Assembly: GCF_029028005.1 (NCBI RefSeq)
Contig: NZ_JAOTPO010000008.1
Coordinates: 62,001-126,000 of the forward strand
DNA length: 64,000 bases
Reading direction: 5' to 3'
Source: Alkalihalobacterium chitinilyticum
GTDB taxonomy: Bacteria > Bacillota > Bacilli > Bacillales > Bacillaceae_F
A program made the position numbers and the translations under genes. Under the pieces are notes generated by a model. The model made no database searches, was not told the origin of the DNA, and saw only the letters and a list, made by a program, of their open reading frames with translations. Numbering within the stretch: the first letter of the stretch is position 1; the number at the start of each line of letters is the position of its first letter. Of this stretch, positions 52,046-60,398 are shown piece by piece.

Positions 52046-52195
52046 AAAATTTCTTCTCATCATGAAAATGATTGCTTTTACGAAGAAATGCAAACTCATT
52101 TTTCATCATAGTGTAATGAAAGAGTCATTTTGTGTAGGCTCAGAGGAAAACAGCACTAGATTTTAGTGCTGTTCTACAAGAAGAATAACCTGTTT

Positions 52196-53836
52196 CTAAT
52201 ATTGGATGTCTATTTTATCCATATAATTGTTTCTCTTTTTTGTAAATAAGATTGCACGCCCCCAGATAAAGTCAAAAGGAGCTGAAGCCACTTTGGTTTT
52301 TTGATTGACATAACTTCTTATGACTACAAAAGCATCTTGATTGTTGTCAATACCATATGCAGATCCTAAAGGGTTGCTAGTACTATAAGGAATAATAATT
52401 TCATTGCCTTCTGTGGTACTTCTTGCCATTTTGGCTACATAATAGAACTTATCATTTTTAAACCATTCAGGAAAATATTCATCGGCAGGATACTGAAATT
52501 CATTTGTAAACGCGGTTCCTGCAACGCCATTCCAGAGTTCATCTCCGTATAAACCAAGGTTGAGATATGTTGCAAATCCCGTTTGAGTGTTGTTGACACC
52601 ATATATAATCACAAAATCATCATCGGTAGCTAATTGAAAGGTTTCCGTTTTAACATAGATTGTATCTCTGTTATCAAGCCAAACATTGACATCCTGTAAT
52701 ATCCCCTCATAGGCATCAGGTATAGCGAGATTAAAATCCAAATCCACAATATCATATTCCGGATGTCCGTACTTACTAATAATTTGATTTCTCAGGTAAT
52801 CCAGTGTCTCTCTTGCTTTTGGGACAATTTGAAATTCAGTCGTACCTGTCTCTCTTATTTTAAGTGATGGTATAGGCCAAGGTTTTGTAGTAGGATAGGG
52901 GATTTTGGGGGTAATACGCAACACCGTAAAATACTCATCAAGATTGGAAATGTAATCCCAGCCAATATCCGGATTTTGAAAAATGGCAGCTCTCGTGAGA
53001 AACTGAAAGTGATCTTTGCCCCTTTCTAGTCCCATTCTGACTAGGTCCATAGGGATAATATCATCGTTCATGATACCAGTGTTAAAGCCTGATGCAACAA
53101 GAGCATTACGCATTTGCTCATTAATTTCTTGGTCTGCAGTGGTAATGATAATTGTAGAACTGTCAAAGGGATTTCCGGGGCTTCCATAAGGTGTATTATC
53201 AGTCCAGATAAAGTTGTTACTTATTTGATCCCCCAGGCTGGCACCGATAAAGTGATAAAAACCAATACGTTGATCCCCTGTTGTAACTGTATCACTGTAG
53301 TCCTTTTTAGGTTTATTCTCAACAAATCCCAGATAACTTCTAAAACTAAAGTAAACTGACGGTGGAGGTGTCTTTCCAATTAAAACAATTGCCTCGTCAG
53401 GACGCAGCTTATAGTACACCCCCGTCATTGCATAATCAATATTGGGTGGGTAATTATTTGTGTCGTCAGGATTATAGCCACTTGGTGGTCGCTGCCCAGG
53501 TGATGGTTCCTGATTTGGTGCAGGGGGAAGGAGATAGGTTGCATAGGGTGCTCCTACAATATTCCCGAAAGCCGAGTCAACTTTACCTTCACTGGCCAGC
53601 TTTAATATATCAATATATCTTAAGTTTCCTTTCTGTACAATAAAACCTCGTTCTTCTAAGTTTGAGATAAAATTACTTATGCCGTCTTGTTCATTAAAGT
53701 AAGGGTTATAGATTGGTGTGTTGCCCAAGTGAGGAGAGGGGTATGGTTTGTAAGTAGTATTATGCATATTATGTGGGTGATACATGGTTGGGGTAATGCT
53801 ATAAGGATAGTAGCAGGGATTATACATATTATACAT
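52196..53836 (-). CDS. Pro/Tyr-rich two-part protein, possibly spore surface
   Basis: Protein of 546 aa from the ATG at 53836 (AAAGGA 9 nt upstream; frame open to 53854). The N-terminus MYNMYNPCYYPYSITPTMYH is rich in Tyr, Pro, His and Asn. Beta-rich domain with DEAIVLIGKTPPPSVYFSF and a second part with DDDFVIIYGVNNTQTGFATY. It resembles the 40047-41495 protein in plan and in the IVxxGxxPxxxYFxF strand. No signal peptide. Function unknown. Confidence 0.6.
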   Translation of the reverse strand: MYNMYNPCYYPYSITPTMYHPHNMHNTTYKPYPSPHLGNTPIYNPYFNEQDGISNFISNLEERGFIVQKGNLRYIDILKLASEGKVDSAFGNIVGAPYATYLLPPAPNQEPSPGQRPPSGYNPDDTNNYPPNIDYAMTGVYYKLRPDEAIVLIGKTPPPSVYFSFRSYLGFVENKPKKDYSDTVTTGDQRIGFYHFIGASLGDQISNNFIWTDNTPYGSPGNPFDSSTIIITTADQEINEQMRNALVASGFNTGIMNDDIIPMDLVRMGLERGKDHFQFLTRAAIFQNPDIGWDYISNLDEYFTVLRITPKIPYPTTKPWPIPSLKIRETGTTEFQIVPKARETLDYLRNQIISKYGHPEYDIVDLDFNLAIPDAYEGILQDVNVWLDNRDTIYVKTETFQLATDDDFVIIYGVNNTQTGFATYLNLGLYGDELWNGVAGTAFTNEFQYPADEYFPEWFKNDKFYYVAKMARSTTEGNEIIIPYSTSNPLGSAYGIDNNQDAFVVIRSYVNQKTKVASAPFDFIWGRAILFTKKRNNYMDKIDIQY

Positions 53837-54242
53837 TCGGCTCATTCCTTTCATAAGACTTTATAATATAAAGTAAGTTATGGTTAGGAAGGGTAATTTA
53901 AAGCTATTGTATTATAAGGATGTGGAATGAAAGGGAATTTTGAGATGAAATAAATGCTTGGATTTAACACTAAAACTGATACGAAACTTTAAAATTAGCG
54001 GCTTATACTTTCCTACCATACTCTTTTGAGTCTTAACAATAGTTTAATATTATGTTAATCCCACCTCATTCGTTTTTGTGTTATTCCGCTTTATTTTATT
54101 CCTACATATATTTGTACTATAACTCTTTTATTTATGATTCACGTTAAGACGGAGTTCGAGGGTATTTCTTCTTCGGGTTATACCCATTATTAAAGTGGTT
54201 GATGATGGTGGGCAGAACCTTCAACAAATGTGAACTATTATA
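53837..54242. other. intergenic region
   Basis: Divergent promoter space between the Pro/Tyr-rich gene and the array. No gene supported. Confidence 0.3.
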
Positions 54243-54318
54243 CTTAAACAAACGAAGAGCAATAGTTTAATAAAAAGGGAAATTGTGTTTTTTATAGAAT
54301 TAAGTAAAAAACACAATG
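54243..54318 (+). repeat. cassette repeat R9 with hairpin
   Basis: TTAAACAAACGAAGAGCAATAG core, followed by a 12-13-bp stem ATTGTGTTTTTTA/TAAAAAACACAAT (54281-54317) directly before the next gene. Confidence 0.6.
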
Positions 54319-54333
54319 AGCGGGGGAATTTTA

Positions 54334-54732
54334 ATGAACCTAACAATTATTAAGAGTGTTAGAACTAATAATTTTAACGATAACGCTATTATGCAAAAGA
54401 TTACAGAAATGTGGAAAGAAGCATCAAGTATTTTGAAGCATCATGATGAAGTTAAATATGGTCTGTATTATGATTACGAGAGTGATTATAAAGGCGATTA
54501 TACATTAAGTGTAGCAATTGAAAGTAGTGATAACGATCCCACAATTAAGATTTCAAACAAAAGTAAATATGAAATTTTTGAAGTGGATACATCAGATGAA
54601 TTTGGGATACTTAACGCTTGGAAGGATATATGGAGACTTGAAGAGATAGGAGATCTGGAGAGAGCTTATTCAACAGATTTTGAAAAATACTATCCCAATG
54701 GTCAAATTGAGATTCACATAGCAATTAAATAG
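54334..54732 (+). CDS. effector-binding (GyrI/AraC-type) domain protein
   Basis: Protein of 132 aa, ATG at 54334 after GCGGGGG. Pattern NLTIIKSVRTNNFND, ASSILKHHDEVKYGLYYDYESDYKGDYTLSVAIE, TDFEKYYPNGQIEIHIAIK matches single-domain GyrI-like ligand-binding proteins. A small-molecule sensor without a DNA-binding domain. Cassette-array unit. Confidence 0.7.
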   Translation: MNLTIIKSVRTNNFNDNAIMQKITEMWKEASSILKHHDEVKYGLYYDYESDYKGDYTLSVAIESSDNDPTIKISNKSKYEIFEVDTSDEFGILNAWKDIWRLEEIGDLERAYSTDFEKYYPNGQIEIHIAIK

Positions 54733-54832
54733 TTTACATCGCTCATTAAATTCCTTCAAAAAGATAGATATCTCTCTCGAATAATAGCATGTGTAGGGGC
54801 TAAATACGTTGATATTGTGAATTAATATTCTT
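54733..54832. other. short spacer
   Basis: Nothing recognised between the effector-binding gene and repeat R10. Confidence 0.3.
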
Positions 54833-54931
54833 ACACTAACAAGTGCGATCGTAAATTACGGGCTGTAATAGATGCAGCTCGTTTTTTTATGCCTATGTAT
54901 TGGAAAATGATGTTAAAATAAAGAAGCAGTA
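54833..54931 (+). repeat. cassette repeat R10 with terminator
   Basis: CACTAACAAGTGCGATCG, GGGCTGTAATAGATGCAGCTC with T run, ATGCCTATGTATTGGAAAAT, GATGTTAAAATAAAGAAGCAG. It serves as the reference form of the long version. Confidence 0.85.
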
Positions 54932-55075
54932 TTGCAAATTAAATAGGTTAGGAGATTTTTAGTAATGATACAGTCGTTGATCATTGGGTTGTTCCTTATT
55001 TAGAATATAGATGAATTTTTTTGAGATTTTGTGGTGAAATTAGGATAAACTATGGTGATGGTAAGGGGGTATTGA

Positions 55076-55348
55076 ATGGAAAATATTATACAATATGAAA
55101 AAGTTAAATCTTCTATCAAGCTATTGTTATTAGTCTTAACAATCCTAATGATGGGCGTTTTAGCATGGGCAGGTTTTAGTGGGAGAGAGTCTATTTTTCC
55201 GTTTTTACTAACTCTAACATTGTTTCTGTCTATCTGTAATTTACAACTTGTTAATGAAAATCCAGACAGAAAGAAGTTGTATAAGATAATATTTTTTGTG
55301 TCATGTCTGTCGGTTATATTCGCATTTATAAAATTAATGGTTGGATAG
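55076..55348 (+). CDS. 90-aa membrane protein
   Basis: Three hydrophobic helices (about 15-32, 40-57 and 69-88). AAGGGGG upstream. Resembles small YczI/DUF3953-like Bacillus proteins; family assignment is tentative. Cassette-array unit. Confidence 0.55.
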   Translation: MENIIQYEKVKSSIKLLLLVLTILMMGVLAWAGFSGRESIFPFLLTLTLFLSICNLQLVNENPDRKKLYKIIFFVSCLSVIFAFIKLMVG

Positions 55349-55365
55349 TTAGTACATAAACGTCT

Positions 55366-55515
55366 TTAATTAACGGGCTATAACAAAAAAATAATTATTG
55401 AAGGACTTGGTTACATATCTAACTAGTTTTTTATTTGGTTCAAAAATTTTCTATTCGTGATTAGAAGAAATCTTAAAATATACTTATTCAGTTAACGGAG
55501 TGGTTTAGTGAAGGA
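55366..55515 (+). repeat. cassette repeat remnants R11 and R12
   Basis: TTAATTAACGGGCTATAAC at 55366 and CAGTTAACGGAGTGGTTTAGTGAAG at 55491. They bracket about 100 bp without a gene, perhaps the scar of a lost unit. Confidence 0.45.
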
Positions 55516-55587
55516 CCCATTCTAACTTTTTTAAATTTGATTATGATATAATCTCCAAAATCGGTAAATGTTGTAGGGGGAATTTAT

Positions 55588-56073
55588 ATGAAGTTTACAA
55601 TTCGCGAGATGCTTCATGATGATACAAAACAAGTACAAGAAGTGGCGAAAAAGACTTGGAATGCTACATATGAAGGAATAATTCCATTAGAGGTTCAAGA
55701 TGATTTCCTGAATGCAGCTTACAATGACGAAAGAATGAAACAACGATTAGAACGCTCTTTTCTCTTTGTAGCCGAATTCGATGGTAGAGTTGTTGGTTTT
55801 GCTAACTTTTCTCCAGTAAGAGACAACGGAAAAGTTGAATTAGCTGCCATTTACCTTTACCCTGAATACCAAGGAAAAGGGATTGGTTCAGCGTTGTTAC
55901 AACAAGGAATTAAGGATTTAGACGGGATAAAAGAGATTTATATAAATGTAGAAAAGGATAATAAGATCGGCAAGGCATTTTATGATGCAAAAAGTTTTAA
56001 AGTTGTTAAAGAGTTCGATGAGGATTTCGATGGACATATCTTAAAAACGGTACGAATGGTATTAAAAGTATAG
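55588..56073 (+). CDS. GNAT N-acetyltransferase
   Basis: Protein of 161 aa. Acetyl-CoA binding motif A is LAAIYLYPEYQGKGIGSALL (about 91-110) and the typical end INVEKDNKIGKAFYDAKSF follows. Substrate unknown. GGGGGAA upstream. Cassette-array unit. Confidence 0.9.
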   Translation: MKFTIREMLHDDTKQVQEVAKKTWNATYEGIIPLEVQDDFLNAAYNDERMKQRLERSFLFVAEFDGRVVGFANFSPVRDNGKVELAAIYLYPEYQGKGIGSALLQQGIKDLDGIKEIYINVEKDNKIGKAFYDAKSFKVVKEFDEDFDGHILKTVRMVLKV

Positions 56074-56078
56074 ATATT

Positions 56079-56160
56079 AAGATAACGGGGGGGCTGTCAT
56101 GAGCAGGAACGTTTTTCTTTTCCAAGTTAAAGGAAATTAATGTTAATATTAAAATATAAT
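56079..56160 (+). repeat. cassette repeat R13
   Basis: AAGATAACGGGGGGG, GCAGGAACGTTTTTCTTTTCC, AAAGGAAATTAATGTTAATA. Confidence 0.65.
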
Positions 56161-56243
56161 TGATTATTAAAGCCTAAAAAAATGACCTTAACTATTGAAA
56201 GTATTAGTGAAATTTTAATACATAACAGAAAGCAGGAAACGAG

Positions 56244-56387
56244 TTGGAATTGTTAATTTTGGTATTACTATTTGCTGGTTTATTTGCCATATATGACGCA
56301 ATAAGAAAAGTGAACAATAATATCCTCGAGCAGACTGAGGAACTAAAAAAGATCCGTGAAGAATTAAAGGAAAACAATAAAAAGTAG
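56244..56387 (+). CDS. 47-aa single-helix membrane protein
   Basis: TTG start with AGGAAA upstream. One N-terminal hydrophobic helix (ELLILVLLFAGLFAIY) then a charged coiled coil (ILEQTEELKKIREELKENN). A similar plan is used by the 43-aa protein at 60399. Family unknown. It sits alone between R13 and R14. Confidence 0.55.
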   Translation: MELLILVLLFAGLFAIYDAIRKVNNNILEQTEELKKIREELKENNKK

Positions 56388-56398
56388 GTTTTATTATG

Positions 56399-56494
56399 AG
56401 CTAACGGATACTTTAGTACATTACGGGCTGTAATAGATGCAGCTCGTTTTTAATGCCTATTTATTGGAGAAAGATGTTCAGCTAAAATAGCAAG
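56399..56494 (+). repeat. cassette repeat R14
   Basis: GAGCTAACGGATACTTTAG, GGGCTGTAATAGATGCAGCTC, TAATGCCTATTTATTGGAGA, AGATGTTCAGCTAAAATAGCAAG. Confidence 0.8.
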
Positions 56495-56543
56495 ATTGTG
56501 AGTTTTAATATTAGGTGTATAAAAGCATTGGGGGGAGATGTCC

Positions 56544-56855
56544 ATGAAGAAGAATATCATTCTTTCATTATGTTTTATGTTATTGATCACTATGTTTATT
56601 TTTATTAATCCTTATGAGATGTATCATCATGTTAAAGCAGAGGAGAGAATATCCAATTTATTTGGTGACCCCAGTGTAAGAGAGAATGTTTTTGGTGATG
56701 ACTCGGTAATAACTAATATTGAATATGTGGGAAGTAATATGTACCGTTTAGAAATAAAAAATAATGCGTTTGTAATTAAAATAAAATCTAAAGGGTCTCG
56801 GACAAGTTATGAAGTTTTTGAGTTGAAACATAGTATTGATCAATTCGGATATTAA
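56544..56855 (+). CDS. 103-aa exported or membrane-anchored protein
   Basis: GGGGGGAG precedes the ATG at 56544. The N-terminal hydrophobic helix (NIILSLCFMLLITMFIFI) has no lipobox Cys at the right place. The outside domain is about 75 aa, beta-rich (ITNIEYVGSNMYRLEIKNN). Family unknown. Cassette-array unit. Confidence 0.6.
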   Translation: MKKNIILSLCFMLLITMFIFINPYEMYHHVKAEERISNLFGDPSVRENVFGDDSVITNIEYVGSNMYRLEIKNNAFVIKIKSKGSRTSYEVFELKHSIDQFGY

Positions 56856-56970
56856 GTTTGCGAAAAGCTCGGCTTAAAAGTAGTGTGATTTCAATAACGC
56901 ATACAATAGCTTAAATAAAGGTTAAGTCGTTTAATCTCAAAATATGTCAACTGTAAATTGGAGGTACGTG

Positions 56971-57489
56971 GTGGAATTATGGGATGTGTATGATATAAAT
57001 CGAAGCAAAACAGATCGTACTTGGGTTCGTGGTATCGAGCTTGCCCCTGGGGATTTTCATTTAGTTATTCATGTATGTATTTTTAACTCAAACGGGAAAA
57101 TGCTCATACAACAAAGGCAGTCCTTCAAAGAAAGTTGGCCTAATCTGTGGGATCTCACTGCAGGAGGGAGTGCCACAGCTGGGGATACAAGTCAAACGGC
57201 TGCACAAAGAGAATTGTATGAAGAAATTGGCTTGAAATTAGATTTTCAGTATATACGACCTCATTTAACGATAAATTTTGAGAATGGATTTGATGACATT
57301 TATTTAATTCAAGAAGATGTGCAATTACATACGCTCACTTTACAGTATGAAGAGGTTCAAAACGTGAAATGGGCAAGCAAGGAAGAAATTTTGAAGATGA
57401 TCAAAAATAAAGAATTTCTTCCATATTACGAAAGTCTTATCCACTTACTATTTGATTGCCGAAACAATCGTGGTACTATTCAAAGGTAA
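56971..57489 (+). CDS. NUDIX hydrolase
   Basis: Protein of 172 aa from the GTG at 56971 (GGAGG upstream; relatives begin MELWDVYD). The Nudix box is GGSATAGDTSQTAAQRELYEEIG, with the REL-EE-G residues intact. Upstream TWVRGIELAPGDFHLVIHV matches the isopentenyl-diphosphate isomerase-like subgroup of Bacillus Nudix proteins. Substrate unknown. Confidence 0.9.
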   Translation: MELWDVYDINRSKTDRTWVRGIELAPGDFHLVIHVCIFNSNGKMLIQQRQSFKESWPNLWDLTAGGSATAGDTSQTAAQRELYEEIGLKLDFQYIRPHLTINFENGFDDIYLIQEDVQLHTLTLQYEEVQNVKWASKEEILKMIKNKEFLPYYESLIHLLFDCRNNRGTIQR

Positions 57490-57728
57490 AAGAATTTTAT
57501 AAACAAACTGAAGGAAATTCAGCCAGGACATTATTGTTAGGAAGCTTTAGTTAGCGAGTAGAGCAGAGTGTTGAGTCTGAATGAATGCGTTAACGAGTTA
57601 TTAATGTTCTACTGATATTTACAAAAGTAGCGCACATAATAAAGTAATAATGTTTACTCAGTAAAATAAGGTATAGTATATTTGTTGAATAGCTCCTGTT
57701 TAAAAGACAAGAAAAGTAGGTGAACAAA

Positions 57729-57878
57729 GTGGGAAAATATCAATTGGATGCCAAAAGTAAGGTAGCTGTGAGAAAGTATCAAGAAAAACAGACGCCTGCC
57801 AAAGTTGATAAAAAGCAGCAACTCGAAAAATTACGTGCGGAGTATTTGAAAAAGAAGGAAAAACAAACAGATAACTAA
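57729..57878 (+). CDS. 49-aa basic protein
   Basis: GTG start with TAGGTG upstream. Highly charged helix rich in Lys and Gln (VRKYQEKQTPAKVDKKQQ, LRAEYLKKKEKQ), no membrane segment. A hairpin terminator follows immediately. Family unknown; composition recalls small Bacillus proteins of the same length. Confidence 0.6.
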   Translation: MGKYQLDAKSKVAVRKYQEKQTPAKVDKKQQLEKLRAEYLKKKEKQTDN

Positions 57879-57930
57879 TTTGAATGAAAACATAGGAAGA
57901 CAAAATCTCCCTATGTTTTTCTTATTCAAA
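57879..57930 (+). terminator. terminator of the 49-aa gene
   Basis: TTTGAATGAAAACATAGG pairs with CCTATGTTTTTCTTATTCAAA. Confidence 0.75.
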
Positions 57931-57944
57931 GTTTTTTTCGATTG

Positions 57945-58217
57945 ATGAAAGGTTTATCCCGTTTAACTGGCGCTAAGACACTCCCACTTCAAGACTTTGA
58001 CGACGTGATAAAGGAAAAGTGGGAGACGATTGAACACAGACTAAGGTTAGAGAAGAGTCAAAGTATAAAAGAGGCTCTAGGATTGAGCAATGAACAGGAC
58101 TATATTCAATTTAATGAAAATAAAATCTTTATTGCCAACTCAGCTGTGGAAAAATTTAGTGAAGAATTCGTTGAAATACATTACAGGTATGAAAATGGAA
58201 AATTAGTTAAACAATGA
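57945..58217 (+). CDS. 90-aa protein, possibly 5'-truncated
   Basis: ATG at 57945 lies 15 nt behind a terminator and has no ribosome binding site. The protein is charged and helical, then beta (IKEALGLSNEQDYIQFNENKIF, EIHYRYENGKLVKQ). It may be the C-terminal part of a longer protein joined here by recombination. Family unknown. Confidence 0.4.
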   Translation: MKGLSRLTGAKTLPLQDFDDVIKEKWETIEHRLRLEKSQSIKEALGLSNEQDYIQFNENKIFIANSAVEKFSEEFVEIHYRYENGKLVKQ

Positions 58218-58288
58218 TATGCTCATAATTACTATTTTTAAAAGATACAAAATGGATCTTAGCTATGAGGAAATAGAGGGGTTTTCAA

Positions 58289-58573
58289 ATGATGAAAAAG
58301 ATTAACATTTTGTCATTTATCTTATCAATAATTTGTATTTTATTATTTATTATCGTTTCTTTTTCAGGTCCAATAGATTATTCCATAATGGGCAATCACC
58401 CTTTAAATTTGGTCTTATATATTACATTGATTACATTTGTTTTAGGGGTATTAGGTTTTTCGGGTACTCAAGATTGGAAAGGGATGGCGAGAAGCGTAAC
58501 TACTATAATACTTACATTGGGATTATCAGTGTTTTTAACTTTCGTTGTATTTTTTGGAAACTTGTTAAGCTAA
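58289..58573 (+). CDS. 94-aa membrane protein
   Basis: Three hydrophobic helices (about 5-27, 42-60 and 70-92). GAGGGG upstream; ATG at 58289 or 58292. Family unknown. Its stop overlaps repeat R15. Confidence 0.6.
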   Translation: MMKKINILSFILSIICILLFIIVSFSGPIDYSIMGNHPLNLVLYITLITFVLGVLGFSGTQDWKGMARSVTTIILTLGLSVFLTFVVFFGNLLS

Positions 58574-58680
58574 AGGGTAGCGTTTCTGCAATAAGCAGAG
58601 ACGCATTTTTTTACAAAACAAAAGGAAATTAATGTTAAAATGATAACAATGGTTATTCAAGTCATGAAGCAGAATACTTG
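58568..58680 (+). repeat. cassette repeat R15 with terminator
   Basis: AAGCTAAAGGGTAGCGTTTCTGC pairs with GCAGAGACGC, then a T run, AAAGGAAATTAATGTTAAAAT and GAAGCAGAATAC. Confidence 0.8.
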
Positions 58681-58791
58681 AACAAGAATTTAAATTTGAA
58701 ACCATATATTATAAATTTACGTAAATAAAGATTAGAAAAATTAGAATTTTATTTTGGCGGGTATTGAAACTACAAAAAGGAGATGAGATTA

Positions 58792-58995
58792 ATGAGGATA
58801 AAGTTAGTTGGGAATGGCATTAGTTCTTTTGGATTGGGTGTAATAGTAAGTTCAATTGTTCATCCTCTCGGTTTTATGAACTCTCAATCCGTTTTTTATG
58901 TAATGCTGGTAATCGGAGCGGTTTTACTACTAACTGGGAAACTTATTGGTAAAACGCAGAAAGAGATCGAGATCATAAGTACCAAAATACAATAA
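58792..58995 (+). CDS. 67-aa membrane protein
   Basis: AAAGGAGATG points to the ATG at 58792. Two hydrophobic helices around a short PLGF turn, then a charged tail. Family unknown. Cassette-array unit. Confidence 0.55.
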   Translation: MRIKLVGNGISSFGLGVIVSSIVHPLGFMNSQSVFYVMLVIGAVLLLTGKLIGKTQKEIEIISTKIQ

Positions 58996-59042
58996 CGTTA
59001 ACATTATCGAAGTAACGGGATGCTTTAACAAAATAGGATAGT
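58992..59042 (+). repeat. cassette repeat R16, short
   Basis: ATAACGTTAACATTATCGAAGTAACGGGATGCTTTAAC; overlaps the preceding stop codon. Confidence 0.6.
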
Positions 59043-59057
59043 GAAAGGGTGGAATAA

Positions 59058-59540
59058 TTGGTTTTGTTTTTTATACAATTGGGAATCGCCATTACTTCTC
59101 TTTTGTTTTCAACTTTTGCAAGTTGGTATGAAGGAAGTGCTATTTTAGATAATCCATGGGAATGGAAATATTCAACACCATTTTCTCAATTATTATATGG
59201 AGATGTACAAAATATAAATCAAATATCACAACTTGACCATTTTGTATATGCAGCGAAGTTTCAACCAACTTTCCCACTTATTATGCTAATCAGTGGATTG
59301 TATTTGTTAATTCTTATAGGTTACCAGTTATTTAAGAGCCGAAAAATACGATTTGTTTATTTTCTATCTTTATTAGCTGGAACCTTATTTATACTTAGCT
59401 ATTTAGTATTCAATTCTCCAACAATAGGTGGTCAAATCTTCTTCTATTTTGGCTTAACAAGTGGCATTTTATGTATCGTAGGAGCTGCAATTATTTACTT
59501 TATACTTTTTAAACGTAATACGAACGAGCATGATAGTTGA
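59058..59540 (+). CDS. DUF4306 (YjdJ-like) membrane protein
   Basis: Protein of 160 aa. TTG start with AAGGGTGG 6 nt upstream. The family hallmark LLFSTFASWYEGSAI lies in the first loop, followed by three more helices (about 72-92, 98-118 and 128-150). Function unknown; common in Bacillus as single genes. Cassette-array unit, followed closely by the next gene. Confidence 0.75.
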   Translation: MVLFFIQLGIAITSLLFSTFASWYEGSAILDNPWEWKYSTPFSQLLYGDVQNINQISQLDHFVYAAKFQPTFPLIMLISGLYLLILIGYQLFKSRKIRFVYFLSLLAGTLFILSYLVFNSPTIGGQIFFYFGLTSGILCIVGAAIIYFILFKRNTNEHDS

Positions 59541-59570
59541 ACAAGGTATTTAAATAAATGGGGTGAGTTA

Positions 59571-59903
59571 ATGAAAAAGTATTCATTCATTTCAATTCTT
59601 GTTTTACTAATGGTAATTGGACTCATTTTAATATTTATAGAGTTAAATAAGGATGAAACATTTACAGTTGTTCAAAAAGAAGCGGAAATAGGAGTTTTAA
59701 TTGAAAGCAATAAGCTATTAAACCCAAGCTATAAACGTGCAACTTTAGGTTTAAAGGATGTACTTATAGTAAACGCATCAGGTAATGAAATAGATATTAG
59801 TAAATTAGAAGTAGGAGATGAAATAAAAGCTGAGTTTAGAGCAATAGCAGGGCTATCTGATCCTCCTGTTTTGAGTGCAACGAGAGTAGTTTTATTGGAC
59901 TAA
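59571..59903 (+). CDS. 110-aa membrane-anchored OB-fold-like protein
   Basis: Signal-anchor helix at residues 5-23, then a beta-rich outside domain (IGVLIESNKLLNPSYKRATLG, ISKLEVGDEIKAEFRA) similar in pattern to DUF3221/YobA-type proteins; assignment tentative. GGGGTGAG upstream. It may be co-transcribed with the DUF4306 gene. Confidence 0.55.
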   Translation: MKKYSFISILVLLMVIGLILIFIELNKDETFTVVQKEAEIGVLIESNKLLNPSYKRATLGLKDVLIVNASGNEIDISKLEVGDEIKAEFRAIAGLSDPPVLSATRVVLLD

Positions 59904-59966
59904 CGGTGAGCAATAGTGCAAGAAGCTGTTGCTCCGTTGTGGTGCTAACGAAGCAGTTTAATTGAA
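59898..59966 (+). repeat. cassette repeat R17
   Basis: GGACTAACGGTGAGCAATAG...CTGTTGCTCCG hairpin, then GTGCTAACGAAGCAGTTTAATTGAAG: the two CTAACG cores flank the hairpin. Overlaps the preceding stop codon. Confidence 0.8.
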
Positions 59967-60040
59967 GAGTGTTGTTGAACAAATCTTTTGCGTAGTTGTA
60001 GAAAAGTGTGCAGTAAAAGGAGCAGGAGGAGGCAGTAAAT

Positions 60041-60262
60041 ATGACTGACAAAAATAATACTAATAAAGAACAAGATAATAATGATAGGAACTCATTTGTG
60101 GGTTTTGGAGTTGCCTTCGGATTGCTTGGAGGTGCTTTATTTTCATCTATTGTTGGAATGTTTTTTGAATCTCCACTAATTTGGGCTTTTGGACCTGGAT
60201 TAGGAATGCTTATTGGAATAGTAATAGGCTCAATAATGGATTCAAATAAAATTAAAGAATAG
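60041..60262 (+). CDS. 73-aa glycine-rich membrane protein
   Basis: Hydrophilic first 17 residues (Asn/Asp/Lys), then two glycine-rich helices (GFGVAFGLLGGALFSSIVG and LGMLIGIVIGSIM), a glycine-zipper pattern. AGGAGGAGG upstream. Family unknown. Cassette-array unit. Confidence 0.65.
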   Translation: MTDKNNTNKEQDNNDRNSFVGFGVAFGLLGGALFSSIVGMFFESPLIWAFGPGLGMLIGIVIGSIMDSNKIKE

Positions 60263-60318
60263 TTTAATGTGATGTTTAAAAAAAATGCGCAATATTTATA
60301 TAATATACAGTTAGATTC

Positions 60319-60380
60319 TTCAACTAACGGGTTGCGATAGCTTAATTAAAAGCTATCGTTGTTCAGCTAACGAGGGTAAG
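60319..60380 (+). repeat. cassette repeat R18
   Basis: The clearest short form: CAACTAACGGGTT, perfect hairpin GCGATAGCTT-AATTAA-AAGCTATCGT, TGTTCAGCTAACGAGGG. Confidence 0.85.
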
Positions 60381-60398
60381 TATTATAGGCGGCTTAAT

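Noticed and set aside
53114-53643. Plus-strand open frames opposite the Pro/Tyr-rich gene
   Set aside because: They lie fully inside the larger minus-strand coding region and have no ribosome binding sites.
41878-60380. Standard integron attC sites
   Set aside because: The cores read CTAACG rather than RYYYAAC/GTTRRRY and the hairpins lack extrahelical bases I could identify; only an analogy is claimed.
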